64,000 nucleotides of DNA, from NCBI GenBank assembly GCA_025353585.1, contig JANXOM010000233.1, forward strand, positions 1 through 64,000, given 5' to 3'. Below the pieces are notes generated by a model. It saw nothing but the letters and a program-made list of their open reading frames with translations, searched no databases and was not told where the DNA came from. The stretch comes from Deltaproteobacteria bacterium. Lineage in GTDB: Bacteria > Myxococcota_A > Polyangia > Haliangiales > Haliangiaceae. The position numbers were made by a program, and so were the translations under genes. Shown one piece after another: positions 1 to 8,345 of the stretch. Each line of letters starts with the position of its first letter. Position 1 is the stretch's first letter.

Positions 1-655
<655 letters not shown>

Positions 656-659
<4 letters not shown>

Positions 660-1423
660 CGCTCGAACCCCCAGCGCACGCTGTCGATCCGCGCGAGCCG
701 CGCGAACACCGCGTCGAGGCCGATGCCGATCGCGCCGATCGCGATCATCGCCGACACCACGAGGTCCATGCGCAGGCCGTTGCGCGCGTCCATGACGAGG
801 TAGCCGAGCCCGCTGCGCACCGCGATCATCTCCGCCGCGACATCGACCATCCACGCGACGCCGATCGCCACGCGCAGCGCCGTGACGAGGTCGGGCAGGA
901 TCGCGGGCAGCGTGATCTTGAAGAGGACGCGCAGCGGCGGTAGCTCCATGTCCTCCGCGACGCGGTAGTAGACCTTCGGGACGCCGGCGGCGGCGGCCGA
1001 CGTCGCGAGCACGAGCTGGAAGAACGTGGCGATGAACAGGATGAAGATCGCGGGCGGATCGCCGATGCCGAACCAGATGATCGCGAACGGGATCCAGGCG
1101 ATCGGCGAGAGCGACCGGAAGAAGTTCACCCACGGCAGGAGCGCCTGGCGCGTGGAGGCGGACCGGCCGATGACGAGGCCGAGCGGCACCGCCGTGACGA
1201 CGGCCGTGACGAAGCCCCACGCGACGCGGTAGAGCGAGGCGACGGCGTCATCGAGCAGCCGGCCGGAGGCGACCTCGCCCGCGAAGGCGCGCGCCACGGC
1301 GTCGGGCGCGGGGACGGTGCCGGTCGGGAACGCGCCGAGCGCGCTCGCGGTCCACCAGATCGCGAGGATCACGAGGCCGGTCAAGAGCGGACGGACGAAG
1401 CGCACCCGCGCGCATCCTGGCAC
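656..1423 (-). CDS. ABC transporter permease, SsuC/TauC/NrtB type
   Basis: Inner-membrane permease of 255 residues, the usual length for this family. It has a hydrophobic N-terminal segment (about residues 12-30), a periplasmic stretch, then a multi-helix core with the BPD_transp_1 cytoplasmic loop (EAA-type loop around residues 155-180, with LPAILPDL) that docks on the ATPase. It pairs with the ATPase gene through a four-base overlap. Together they resemble importers for nitrate, taurine or alkanesulfonates, but the substrate is not determined here. The start is the ATG at 1423; a GTG a few codons downstream would also leave the first membrane helix intact. The family assignment is firm and the substrate is open. 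Confidence 0.88.
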
Positions 1424-1503
1424 GGCGGGGCAAAACGCACAAAAGCACGCGGTAGCGCAAAACCTGACAATAGGCTGACAATGGCGGCCGCTATCACGCG
1501 GAG

Positions 1504-2186
1504 ATGCTGCACACCGTCGAGGCGCCCGACGCGGCCCGCGCGGCCCGCGCGCGTGACTTCATCGGCGCGGGCGACGAGCTGGCGCCGCTCTACGCGGCCG
1601 CCGCCGAGGATCCGCCGTTCGCTGCCGTCGTGGCGAAGCTGCACGGGCTCCACCACGTGCGCTTCCTGACGCTCGAGGAGATCGCGGTCTACTGCGTCCT
1701 CGTGCAGCGCTCGCCGATGACGCTCGCGGCGCGCATGAAGGTGCAGTTCCTCGCGCGGTTCGGCCGGCCGGTCCGCGCGGGCGGCGGGGCGCTCGAGGCG
1801 ATGCCGGAGATGAGCGCATTGCTCCATCTCGACGCGACGCGATCGCCGACGCGATCGGCCACCGGCGCAAGGCCGCGATGATCGTCGACGTCGTGCGCGG
1901 GGTCGCGGCGCTCGGCGAGCCGTTCCTGCGGACGGCGCCGTACACCGTCGCGCGCGATGCGCTGCTCGCGATTCGCGGGATCGGACCGTTCTCGGCGGCG
2001 GCGATCCTCTTGCGGGGGCTCGGTCGGATGGACGAGCTGCCGTGGAGCGCGGCGTTCGACACGGCCGGCGAGCAGATCTACGGCGCGGCGTTCTCGCGCG
2101 CGGTCGTCGAGCGACGCTACGGTCGGCACATCGGCTACTGGTCGTTCTACGCCCGCACCCGCGGCGCCCGTTCGGCGCGGATGTAA
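1504..2186 (+). pseudogene. HhH-GPD DNA glycosylase (AlkA-like), split by a frameshift
   Basis: Two reading frames together make one HhH-GPD base-excision glycosylase, the family that flips out and removes alkylated bases. The first frame (1504 to about 1830) gives the N-terminal helices, including VLVQRSPMTLAARM. The second frame continues with IGHRRKAAMIVDVV, the helix-hairpin-helix LLAIRGIGPFSAAAILL and RMDELPW, where the Asp is the likely catalytic residue. The frames differ by one base and switch around 1800-1850; sensible family sequence continues upstream of the ATG at 1878 in the second frame (SRRDAIADAIGHRRKAA). This reads as one lost base, or two gained, in an otherwise well-preserved gene. 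It may be a young pseudogene or a sequencing or assembly indel. The C-terminus (HIGYWSFYAR) looks complete. Confidence 0.75.
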
Positions 2187-2196
2187 GGTCGGCGGC

Positions 2197-2925
2197 ATGA
2201 AGACCCAGTGGCTCACGATCCACACCGCGGACAGCCCGATGCGCGCGTACTGCGCGTCGCCCGATGGCGCCGAGGCGGGCCCGGCGATCCTCGTTCTCCA
2301 GGAGGCGTTCGGGGTCGACGCGTACGTGCGCAGCGTGTGCGATCGGCTCGCCGACGCGGGCTTCGTGGCGCTCGCGCCGGAGTTGTTCCACCGGATCGGC
2401 GCGCACGTGGAGTACGGCTACGACGAGCACGCCAAGGCGATCGCCGCGATCAGCGCGCTCACGGTCGCCCAGGTCGAGGACGACTGCGGCGCGGCGCTCG
2501 CGGAGCTGCGCGCGCACGCGGACGTCGATCCGAAGCGGCTCGGCGTGGTCGGGTTCTGCTTCGGCGGCTACTGCGCGGTGTTGACCGGGCTGACGACGGC
2601 CGTCGCGGCCGTCGTGGCGTTCTATCCGGGCGGCCTGAGCGAGGCGCGCCCCGGCCGGCAGACGCCGCCGCTGCTCGACCGGATCCCGAAGCTGCGCGCC
2701 GCGACGCTCGTCCACTTCGGCGGCGACGACAAGAGCATCCCGCCCGCGCACGTCGCGCAGCTGAAGGCCGCGCTCGAGAAGTCGCCGTCGCGGCACGAGG
2801 TGAGCGTGTACCCGGGCGCAGGACACGCATTCCACAACCAGGACCGCCCGACAGGCTTTGACCCGCAGGCGGCCGAGGACGCGTGGCACGCCACGCTCGG
2901 CTGGTTCAAGGCCATGCTCGCGTGA
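2197..2925 (+). CDS. Dienelactone hydrolase family protein
   Basis: Cytoplasmic alpha/beta-hydrolase of 242 residues, close to the usual length of the family. The dienelactone hydrolase signature is complete: Glu36 in LVLQEAFG, the nucleophile Cys121 in VVGFCFGGY, Asp near 177 in HFGGDD and His210 in GAGHAFH. Classical members open dienelactones in chlorocatechol breakdown. Most genomic members are general carboxylesterases, and nothing nearby points to aromatic degradation, so the substrate is unknown. The ATG at 2197 was chosen because the family begins here and the longer frame upstream reads through the preceding glycosylase gene. Confidence 0.9.
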   Translation: MKTQWLTIHTADSPMRAYCASPDGAEAGPAILVLQEAFGVDAYVRSVCDRLADAGFVALAPELFHRIGAHVEYGYDEHAKAIAAISALTVAQVEDDCGAALAELRAHADVDPKRLGVVGFCFGGYCAVLTGLTTAVAAVVAFYPGGLSEARPGRQTPPLLDRIPKLRAATLVHFGGDDKSIPPAHVAQLKAALEKSPSRHEVSVYPGAGHAFHNQDRPTGFDPQAAEDAWHATLGWFKAMLA

Positions 2926-2987
2926 GCCCCGTCACCGATCAGGAATAAAGCCCCACCGGCGGCCGGGGGCGTGTAGCGTCCGCCGCC

Positions 2988-4625
2988 ATGATGTCCTCGC
3001 GCCGGATCCTGACGCTGCTGCTGTTCATGGTTGGCTGCGGCGGCTCGAGCGCGGGCACCCCGGACTCCGGTGGCGGCACGCCCGATGGCGCGCCTGGCCA
3101 CGACGCCGCCATCGACGCGCACCCGGACGCGCGCGCCGCGTGCACCGACACGCCGGCGAACTGCGCGGCCGCGTGGGAGCAGACCGCGTCGGACACGTAC
3201 GACGGCCTCCAGGGCGATCCCGGCGGCCTCGCCACGTTCCTGCGCGCCGTCCCCAAGGGCGGCGACCTCCACAACCACCTGTCCGGCGCGGTCTACGCCG
3301 AGACGTTGCTCGGCTGGGGCGCGACCGACGGCGACTGCGTCAACAGCGCGACGGACAGCGCGGTCAACCACAGCGCGTGCTCGGCGACGAACCTCGCGAT
3401 CCCGAGCTCGGGCTCGTTCTTCGATGCGATCGTGGCGGCGTGGTCGATGAAGGACTTCACGCCCCCGACCGGCAGCACGGGACATGACCACTTCTTCTCG
3501 ACGTTCGGCAAGTTCGGCCTCATCGCCGGCCTCCACCGCAACGACGGGCTCGCGGACGTCGCGCAGCGCGCGTACGACGAGAACGAGGTCTATGTCGAGA
3601 CGATGTTCAACCTCGGCAAGAACACCGGCACCCTGTCCGCGTCGCTCTCGACCGGCACGTTGACGGCGGCGGATCTGCCGGCGCTCTACGCGAAGATCAC
3701 GACGAACGCGGGCTTCGCGACGGCGATCACGAACGACGCCAACGTCGTGACGTCGGCCTACGCGGGCTATCGCCACGCGCTCGGCTGCGATGACCTCGGG
3801 TCGCCGGCGGCGTGCACCGTGGAGATGCGGTTCATTGCGCAGGTCTCGCGCACGGGCGCGTCGGACCAGGTGTTCGGCCAGCTGATCGGCTCGTTCGAGA
3901 TGGCGAAGCAGACGGGGCTCATCGTCGGCGCGAACCTGTCCTCGCCCGAGGACGACTCGTCGTCGCTCACCAACTACAACTTGCAGATGGCGATGCTCGA
4001 CTTCCTGCACACGCAGTACGCCGGCACGAGCCCGCTGCACATCACGCTGCACGCGGGCGAGCTCGTCCCTGCGCAGCTGCCGCCGGGCAACACGTTCCAC
4101 ATCCGCGCGGCGGTCGAGACGGGGCACGCGGAGCGCATCGGCCACGGGCTCGACGTCGAGGCGGAGTCGGATCCCGAGGCGCTGCTGACGGAGATGGCGG
4201 CGGCGAAGGTGCTCGTCGAGGTGTGCCTGTCGAGCAACACGCAGATCCTCGGCATCAGCGGCACGGCGCACCCGCTCGCGCAGTACCTCGCGCACGGCGT
4301 GCCGGTCGCGCTCGGGACGGATGACCAGGGCGTCTCGCGCTCGAGCATGGCCGGCGAGTACCTCCGCGCGGCGCTCGACCAGCACCTGACCTACCGCCAG
4401 CTGAAGACGCTGGCGCGCAACAGCCTCGAGCACGCGTTCCTGCCGGGCCCGAGCCTGTGGTCGCCCGACGTCGGCACGCCGGTGACCGCCTGCGCGGCGA
4501 CCGCCACCATGGGCATCGGCGACGACCCGAACCCGGCCTGCGCGGCCTACCTGGCGACCTCCGAGCGCGCCACGATCCAGTGGTCCCTCGAGCACAACTT
4601 CCTCGTGTTCGAGTCCGCGCTGTGA
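2988..4625 (+). CDS. Secreted adenosine deaminase-like lipoprotein
   Basis: Metal-dependent deaminase of the adenosine/AMP deaminase superfamily, 545 residues. An N-terminal hydrophobic stretch ends in MVGC (Cys17), a probable lipobox, followed by a Gly/Asp/Pro-rich linker, so export to the envelope is likely. Zinc-site motifs are all present: HNHLSG (His95, His97), HAGE (His355), a His in GHGLD near 386 and GTDDQG with the metal-binding Asp445. The late SLEHAFL motif is also typical. Exported members resemble ADGF/ADA2 growth-factor-type deaminases and could salvage extracellular adenosine. The substrate (adenosine or another purine nucleoside) is inferred from the family. Two adjacent ATG codons open the frame; the first is used. 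Confidence 0.88.
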   Translation: MMSSRRILTLLLFMVGCGGSSAGTPDSGGGTPDGAPGHDAAIDAHPDARAACTDTPANCAAAWEQTASDTYDGLQGDPGGLATFLRAVPKGGDLHNHLSGAVYAETLLGWGATDGDCVNSATDSAVNHSACSATNLAIPSSGSFFDAIVAAWSMKDFTPPTGSTGHDHFFSTFGKFGLIAGLHRNDGLADVAQRAYDENEVYVETMFNLGKNTGTLSASLSTGTLTAADLPALYAKITTNAGFATAITNDANVVTSAYAGYRHALGCDDLGSPAACTVEMRFIAQVSRTGASDQVFGQLIGSFEMAKQTGLIVGANLSSPEDDSSSLTNYNLQMAMLDFLHTQYAGTSPLHITLHAGELVPAQLPPGNTFHIRAAVETGHAERIGHGLDVEAESDPEALLTEMAAAKVLVEVCLSSNTQILGISGTAHPLAQYLAHGVPVALGTDDQGVSRSSMAGEYLRAALDQHLTYRQLKTLARNSLEHAFLPGPSLWSPDVGTPVTACAATATMGIGDDPNPACAAYLATSERATIQWSLEHNFLVFESAL

Positions 4626-4647
4626 GACTCGCGAAGATCGACCGCGG

Positions 4648-5568
4648 TTAATTCTTCTTCTTCGGCTTCGACAGCCCGAACGCCACCGCCCCCACGATGA
4701 GCACGTTGGCGACGAGGGTGGAGAGGCCGAGCGGCTCGTGGCTGACGGCCGCCCCGAGGAGGACGGCGAGGATCGGGTTGATGTACGCGTAGCTGGTCGC
4801 CACGATCGGGCGCGCGTTGCGCAAGAGCCAGTTGTAGGCCGTGAACGCGACGATCGAGCCGAACACGATCAGGTAGGCGAGGCAGAGCCAGCTCTGGGTG
4901 CTCGCGTCGGTGGGGATCCGCTCGCCGCGCAGCGCGCCCACGACGGCGAGGACCGCGCCGCCGGTGATCATCTGCGTCGCCGGCACCATCCACGTGCCGT
5001 GCGCCTGGCCCTGCCTGGGGATCTTGCGCGAGAGCACCGAGCCGAGCGCCCAGCACACCGGCGAGCCGAGCAGCAGCGCTACGTGCCGCGGCTCGCCCGC
5101 GAGCGCCGGGCCGCCCATCAGCACGATGACGCCGATGAAGCCGAGCACGAGCGATGCCCACTCGCGCACGCTGGGCCGCTCCCCCGTGAGGACGCCGAGC
5201 ACGCCGACCCACAGCGGCATCGTCGCACAGACGACGGCGGCGCCGCCGGACGAGACGCTCGTCTCCGCGATCGCGACGAGGCCGTTACCCCCGAGGAAGA
5301 GCAGCGTGCCGGGGACGGCCGCGCGGAGCCACTCGCGCCGGCCGGGCCAGGGCACGCCGCGCCGCCGCGCGACCTCGAACATCACCGTGCCCGCGACGAG
5401 GAACCGGATGCTCGCCATGAGCAGCGGCGGCAGGTCATGCACGGCCAGGCGCATCGCGAGGTATGTCGAGCTCCACACGACGTAGACGGCCGCGAGGCTC
5501 GCGACCAGGCGCGGGTCGAGGGGAGCCCGGGCGGGCGAGTCGGCGATGGGAGGGTGCACGCGATCCAT
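4648..5568 (-). CDS. EamA/DMT-family membrane exporter
   Basis: A ten-helix drug/metabolite transporter of 306 residues with the two tandem EamA halves visible: VVWSSTYLAMRL begins the first half and the second runs from about residue 165 (GSPVCWALGSVLS) to the Lys-rich C-terminus (LSKPKKKN). YdcZ/RhtA/YedA-like members export amino acids and related metabolites. The ATG at 5568 is chosen because the protein aligns with the family from there; the frame upstream reads through the regulatory gap. It is transcribed divergently from a MocR-type regulator, a common pairing in which the regulator senses an amine or amino acid and controls the transporter. The substrate is not known. Confidence 0.88.
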   Translation of the reverse strand: MDRVHPPIADSPARAPLDPRLVASLAAVYVVWSSTYLAMRLAVHDLPPLLMASIRFLVAGTVMFEVARRRGVPWPGRREWLRAAVPGTLLFLGGNGLVAIAETSVSSGGAAVVCATMPLWVGVLGVLTGERPSVREWASLVLGFIGVIVLMGGPALAGEPRHVALLLGSPVCWALGSVLSRKIPRQGQAHGTWMVPATQMITGGAVLAVVGALRGERIPTDASTQSWLCLAYLIVFGSIVAFTAYNWLLRNARPIVATSYAYINPILAVLLGAAVSHEPLGLSTLVANVLIVGAVAFGLSKPKKKN

Positions 5569-5584
5569 GGTGAGGCTTGCCCGC

Positions 5585-5697
5585 GAGCAGTACAGAGACA
5601 CGATATGGGCGTGCCGGCCAGTACAGTCTGCCTGTGCGGCCTCCGCGCCGTTGAACCTGTACTGGTCGGGAACGGATGCGATGGGTACACTGGGCAG
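5585..5697. promoter_or_regulatory. Divergent promoter/operator region with three CTGTACTG-type boxes
   Basis: The gap between the divergent EamA and MocR genes holds the 8-mer CAGTACAG at 5588-5595 and again at 5619-5626, a 31-base offset. Its exact reverse complement CTGTACTG lies at 5657-5664, and a weaker relative (GGGTACACTG) at about 5683-5692. Spaced direct repeats are typical of MocR-family binding sites, so this is probably where the regulator binds to control itself and the transporter. The core promoter elements are not clear enough to call. Confidence 0.55.
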
Positions 5698-5700
5698 GTG

Positions 5701-7131
5701 GTGGCCACCGGTGGGTTCCTGTACGAGCACCTCGCCGACGAGCTGGGCCAGGCGATCGAGCGCGGCGCGCTGCGGGCCGGCGATCGGTTGCCGTCGGTGC
5801 GGCGGCTCGCGCAGGAGCGCCGCGTCAGCGTGGCCACGGTCCTCGAGGCCTACCTGCGGCTCGAGAACGCGGGCGCGATCGAGGTGCGGCCGAAATCGGG
5901 CCACTTCGTCCGCCGGCGCGGGTCGCCCTCGGCGGCGCCGCGGACCGCGCGGCCATGCACGACGCCGTCGCGCGTGTCGGTGGGTAGCGCGTACACGAAG
6001 ATCCTCGAGGCGATGCGCGATCCCGAGCTGCTCCCGCTCGGCTGCGCGACGATCGACGCGTCGTACCTGCCGATCACGGCGCTGAACCGGATCATCGCGC
6101 AGCTGACGCGCGAGATGACGTCGCTCGGGGCGCGCTACGAGGGCGCGCCCGGCCTGCTCACGCTGCGGCGGCAGATCGCGCGGCGCGCCGTCGACACGGG
6201 TGTCGCGCTATCCGAGGGCGAGCTGTGCACGACGATCGGCGCGACGGAGGGCCTGTCCCTGGCGCTGCGGGCGGTGGCGCGGCCCGGTGACGTCATCGCG
6301 GTGGAGTCGCCGGCGTATTTCGGCGTGCTGCAGGCGATCGAGAGCCTCGGGCTGCGCGCGCTCGAGATCCCGGCGCACCCGCGGACGGGCCTCGACGTCT
6401 CGGCGTTCGAGGAGATCGTGCGCAGCCAGCCGGTGCGCGCGCTGATGATCTGCCCGACGGTCTCGAACCCGCTCGGCGCGATCATGGAGGACGACGAGCG
6501 CGAGCGGCTCGTGCGCATCACGCGTCGCCACGACATCCCGGTCATCGAGGACGACGTCTACGGCGAGCTCGTGTGGGACGGCTCGCGGCCGCGCTCGCTG
6601 CGCTCGTTCGCGGGGCCGAGCGAGGACAGCCACGTCGTGACCGTCAGCTCGGTGAGCAAGACGCTGGCGCCGGGGTACCGCGTCGGCTGGATCGCGGGCG
6701 GGCGCTGGCACGATCAGATCGTACGGCTGAAGTACGGACAGTCGCTCGCGTGCCCGGCGCTGCTCGGCATGGCGGTGGCGGAGTTCCTCGCGTCGGGGGG
6801 CTACGACCGGCACCTGCGCCGGATGCGCGCGGCGATCGCGGGCAACGTCGAGCGCTATCGCGAGGCGATCCTCGCCGCCTTTCCCGACGGCACCCGCGTC
6901 TCCGCGCCGCGCGGCGGGTACGTCCTGTGGGTCGAGCTGCCGCACGGCAACGACGCGCTCGTCCTGCACGAGGCCGCGCTGAGGAAGCGGATCGTCGTGG
7001 CGCCCGGGCCGCTGTTCTCGGCGCGCGCGCGGTTCTCGAACTTCATCCGGATCTCGTGCGGGACGCCGTGGTCCGAGCGCACCGACGAAGGGATCCGCAC
7101 CCTCGCGCGCCTCGTGACGACCGCGCGCTGA
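5701..7131 (+). CDS. MocR-type regulator (GntR winged helix fused to PLP aminotransferase fold)
   Basis: A 476-residue fusion. Residues about 5-70 form a GntR-type winged helix (LPSVRRLAQERRVSVATV, then KSGHFVRRR), followed by a linker and a fold-type I aminotransferase domain. The PLP lysine is Lys320 in SSVSKTLAPGYR; TVSNPLG and EDDVYGELVW are further cofactor-site motifs. MocR proteins bind an amino acid or vitamin B6 through the aminotransferase domain and switch DNA binding. The start is uncertain: GTG at 5701 or 5698 fits the family, while an ATG at 5605 would place two operator boxes inside the gene. It probably controls the divergent EamA exporter; direct enzymatic activity is unlikely but possible. 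Confidence 0.88.
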   Translation: MATGGFLYEHLADELGQAIERGALRAGDRLPSVRRLAQERRVSVATVLEAYLRLENAGAIEVRPKSGHFVRRRGSPSAAPRTARPCTTPSRVSVGSAYTKILEAMRDPELLPLGCATIDASYLPITALNRIIAQLTREMTSLGARYEGAPGLLTLRRQIARRAVDTGVALSEGELCTTIGATEGLSLALRAVARPGDVIAVESPAYFGVLQAIESLGLRALEIPAHPRTGLDVSAFEEIVRSQPVRALMICPTVSNPLGAIMEDDERERLVRITRRHDIPVIEDDVYGELVWDGSRPRSLRSFAGPSEDSHVVTVSSVSKTLAPGYRVGWIAGGRWHDQIVRLKYGQSLACPALLGMAVAEFLASGGYDRHLRRMRAAIAGNVERYREAILAAFPDGTRVSAPRGGYVLWVELPHGNDALVLHEAALRKRIVVAPGPLFSARARFSNFIRISCGTPWSERTDEGIRTLARLVTTAR

Positions 7132-7228
7132 TCGCGTGCGCGGGCGCCTCGCGACCTTCCCCTCCCCGGCAGCGTCGGGGGACGTCACGCCTGGACCGTG
7201 CACCGTGCTTACGTGCGAGACTCGCGCG

Positions 7229-8329
7229 GTGAGCCGCACCGGCCCGTTCCTCGCCGCCGTCGCGCTCTCCGCGTGCGGCTCGTCGACCGCCGCGCCCCCG
7301 GACGCGCCTCCGCCCGCGTGGACCCTCGGCCCACCCCTGCCTGGCCGGCGCCTCGAGCCCGGCGTCACCGCGCTCGGCGATCAGCTCGTCGTGCTCGGCG
7401 GCTTCGACACCGGCCTCACCGAGGGCCTCCACATCACCACCGAGGTCGACGTGCTCGACACGGCCCTCGGCTCGGCCGACCAGAAGTGGACGCCGCTCCC
7501 CGAGTCGCCGCGCGCGTGGACCCATATCCAGCTCGCCGCGTCCGGCTCGATCCTCTACTTGCTCGGCGGTCTCTCCGGCGCGGACTACGTGGCCGCCGGC
7601 GATGCGTTCGCGCTGAACACGGCCGACGCTGGGCCCGCGTGGACGCCGCTCGCTCCGCTCCCGACCGGCCGCGAGCGCGGCTCGGCGGCGGTCATCGTGG
7701 CCGCGCCGCGCATCTACCTCCTCGGCGGCGCCGGCACCAACGTCGCCCTCGCGACGAACCTCTACTACGACATCGTGATGAACGCGTGGTGCCCCGGCCC
7801 GGCCTGCCCCGCCGACCAGCAGCTCCCCGATCTCCCGGCGGCGCGCTCGCACCCGGCCGGCACCCGCCTCGCCGACGGCACGCTCGTCCTCGTCGGCGGT
7901 CTCGCCACGCTCGACTCCACGCAGCCGGAGGCGGACGTGTGGTGGCTCCCCGTCGACCAGCAGAACGCAGCCGGCCACTGGGTCACGAAGACGCCGATGC
8001 CGCGCGCGCGCGGCGGCTGCGCCTCGGGCCAGCTCGGCGGTCGCCTCGTCTGCGCGGGCGGCGAGGCCGGCGCGGCGGCGCTCCACGTCGTCGAGGCCTA
8101 CGAGCCCGCGCTCGACGGCACGCCGCCGGATCCGGCCCTCGGGTCGCCGTGGACCGAGCTGCCCGACCTGCCGCGCGCGCGCGCAGGGGCCCAGGGCACC
8201 GCGATCGGCCAGCGCCTCTTCGTGCCCGGCGGCGCCGAGGAGCTGCAATATGTTCCGCTCGATACCCTGCTCGTCTTCGATCTGCTCGACGCCGACACCG
8301 GGTCGGCCGCGAAGCTTGGTTCGCCGTAG
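7229..8329 (+). CDS. Kelch-repeat lipoprotein
   Basis: Predicted envelope protein of 366 residues. The GTG at 7229 is preferred because it gives a short signal peptide ending in a lipobox (VALSAC, Cys near residue 12) before a Ser/Ala/Pro-rich linker. The rest is a beta-propeller: several kelch-type blades show GG pairs after hydrophobic strands (LVVLGGF, LYLLGGL, IYLLGGA, LVLVGGL, LVCAGGE, LFVPGGA) and downstream Trp residues (WTLGPPLPG, WTPLPESPR, WTELPDLPR). Kelch propellers mediate protein or carbohydrate contacts; no catalytic site is visible. Its partner is unknown. The DUF2330 gene follows after a short gap on the same strand. Confidence 0.75.
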   Translation: MSRTGPFLAAVALSACGSSTAAPPDAPPPAWTLGPPLPGRRLEPGVTALGDQLVVLGGFDTGLTEGLHITTEVDVLDTALGSADQKWTPLPESPRAWTHIQLAASGSILYLLGGLSGADYVAAGDAFALNTADAGPAWTPLAPLPTGRERGSAAVIVAAPRIYLLGGAGTNVALATNLYYDIVMNAWCPGPACPADQQLPDLPAARSHPAGTRLADGTLVLVGGLATLDSTQPEADVWWLPVDQQNAAGHWVTKTPMPRARGGCASGQLGGRLVCAGGEAGAAALHVVEAYEPALDGTPPDPALGSPWTELPDLPRARAGAQGTAIGQRLFVPGGAEELQYVPLDTLLVFDLLDADTGSAAKLGSP

Positions 8330-8345
8330 ATCGTTTCGCGCGCCG

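Noticed and set aside
6208-7368. A 386-codon minus-strand frame opposite the MocR gene
   Set aside because: Low-complexity Arg/Asp/Ala/Val translation; the plus-strand gene has complete domain motifs.
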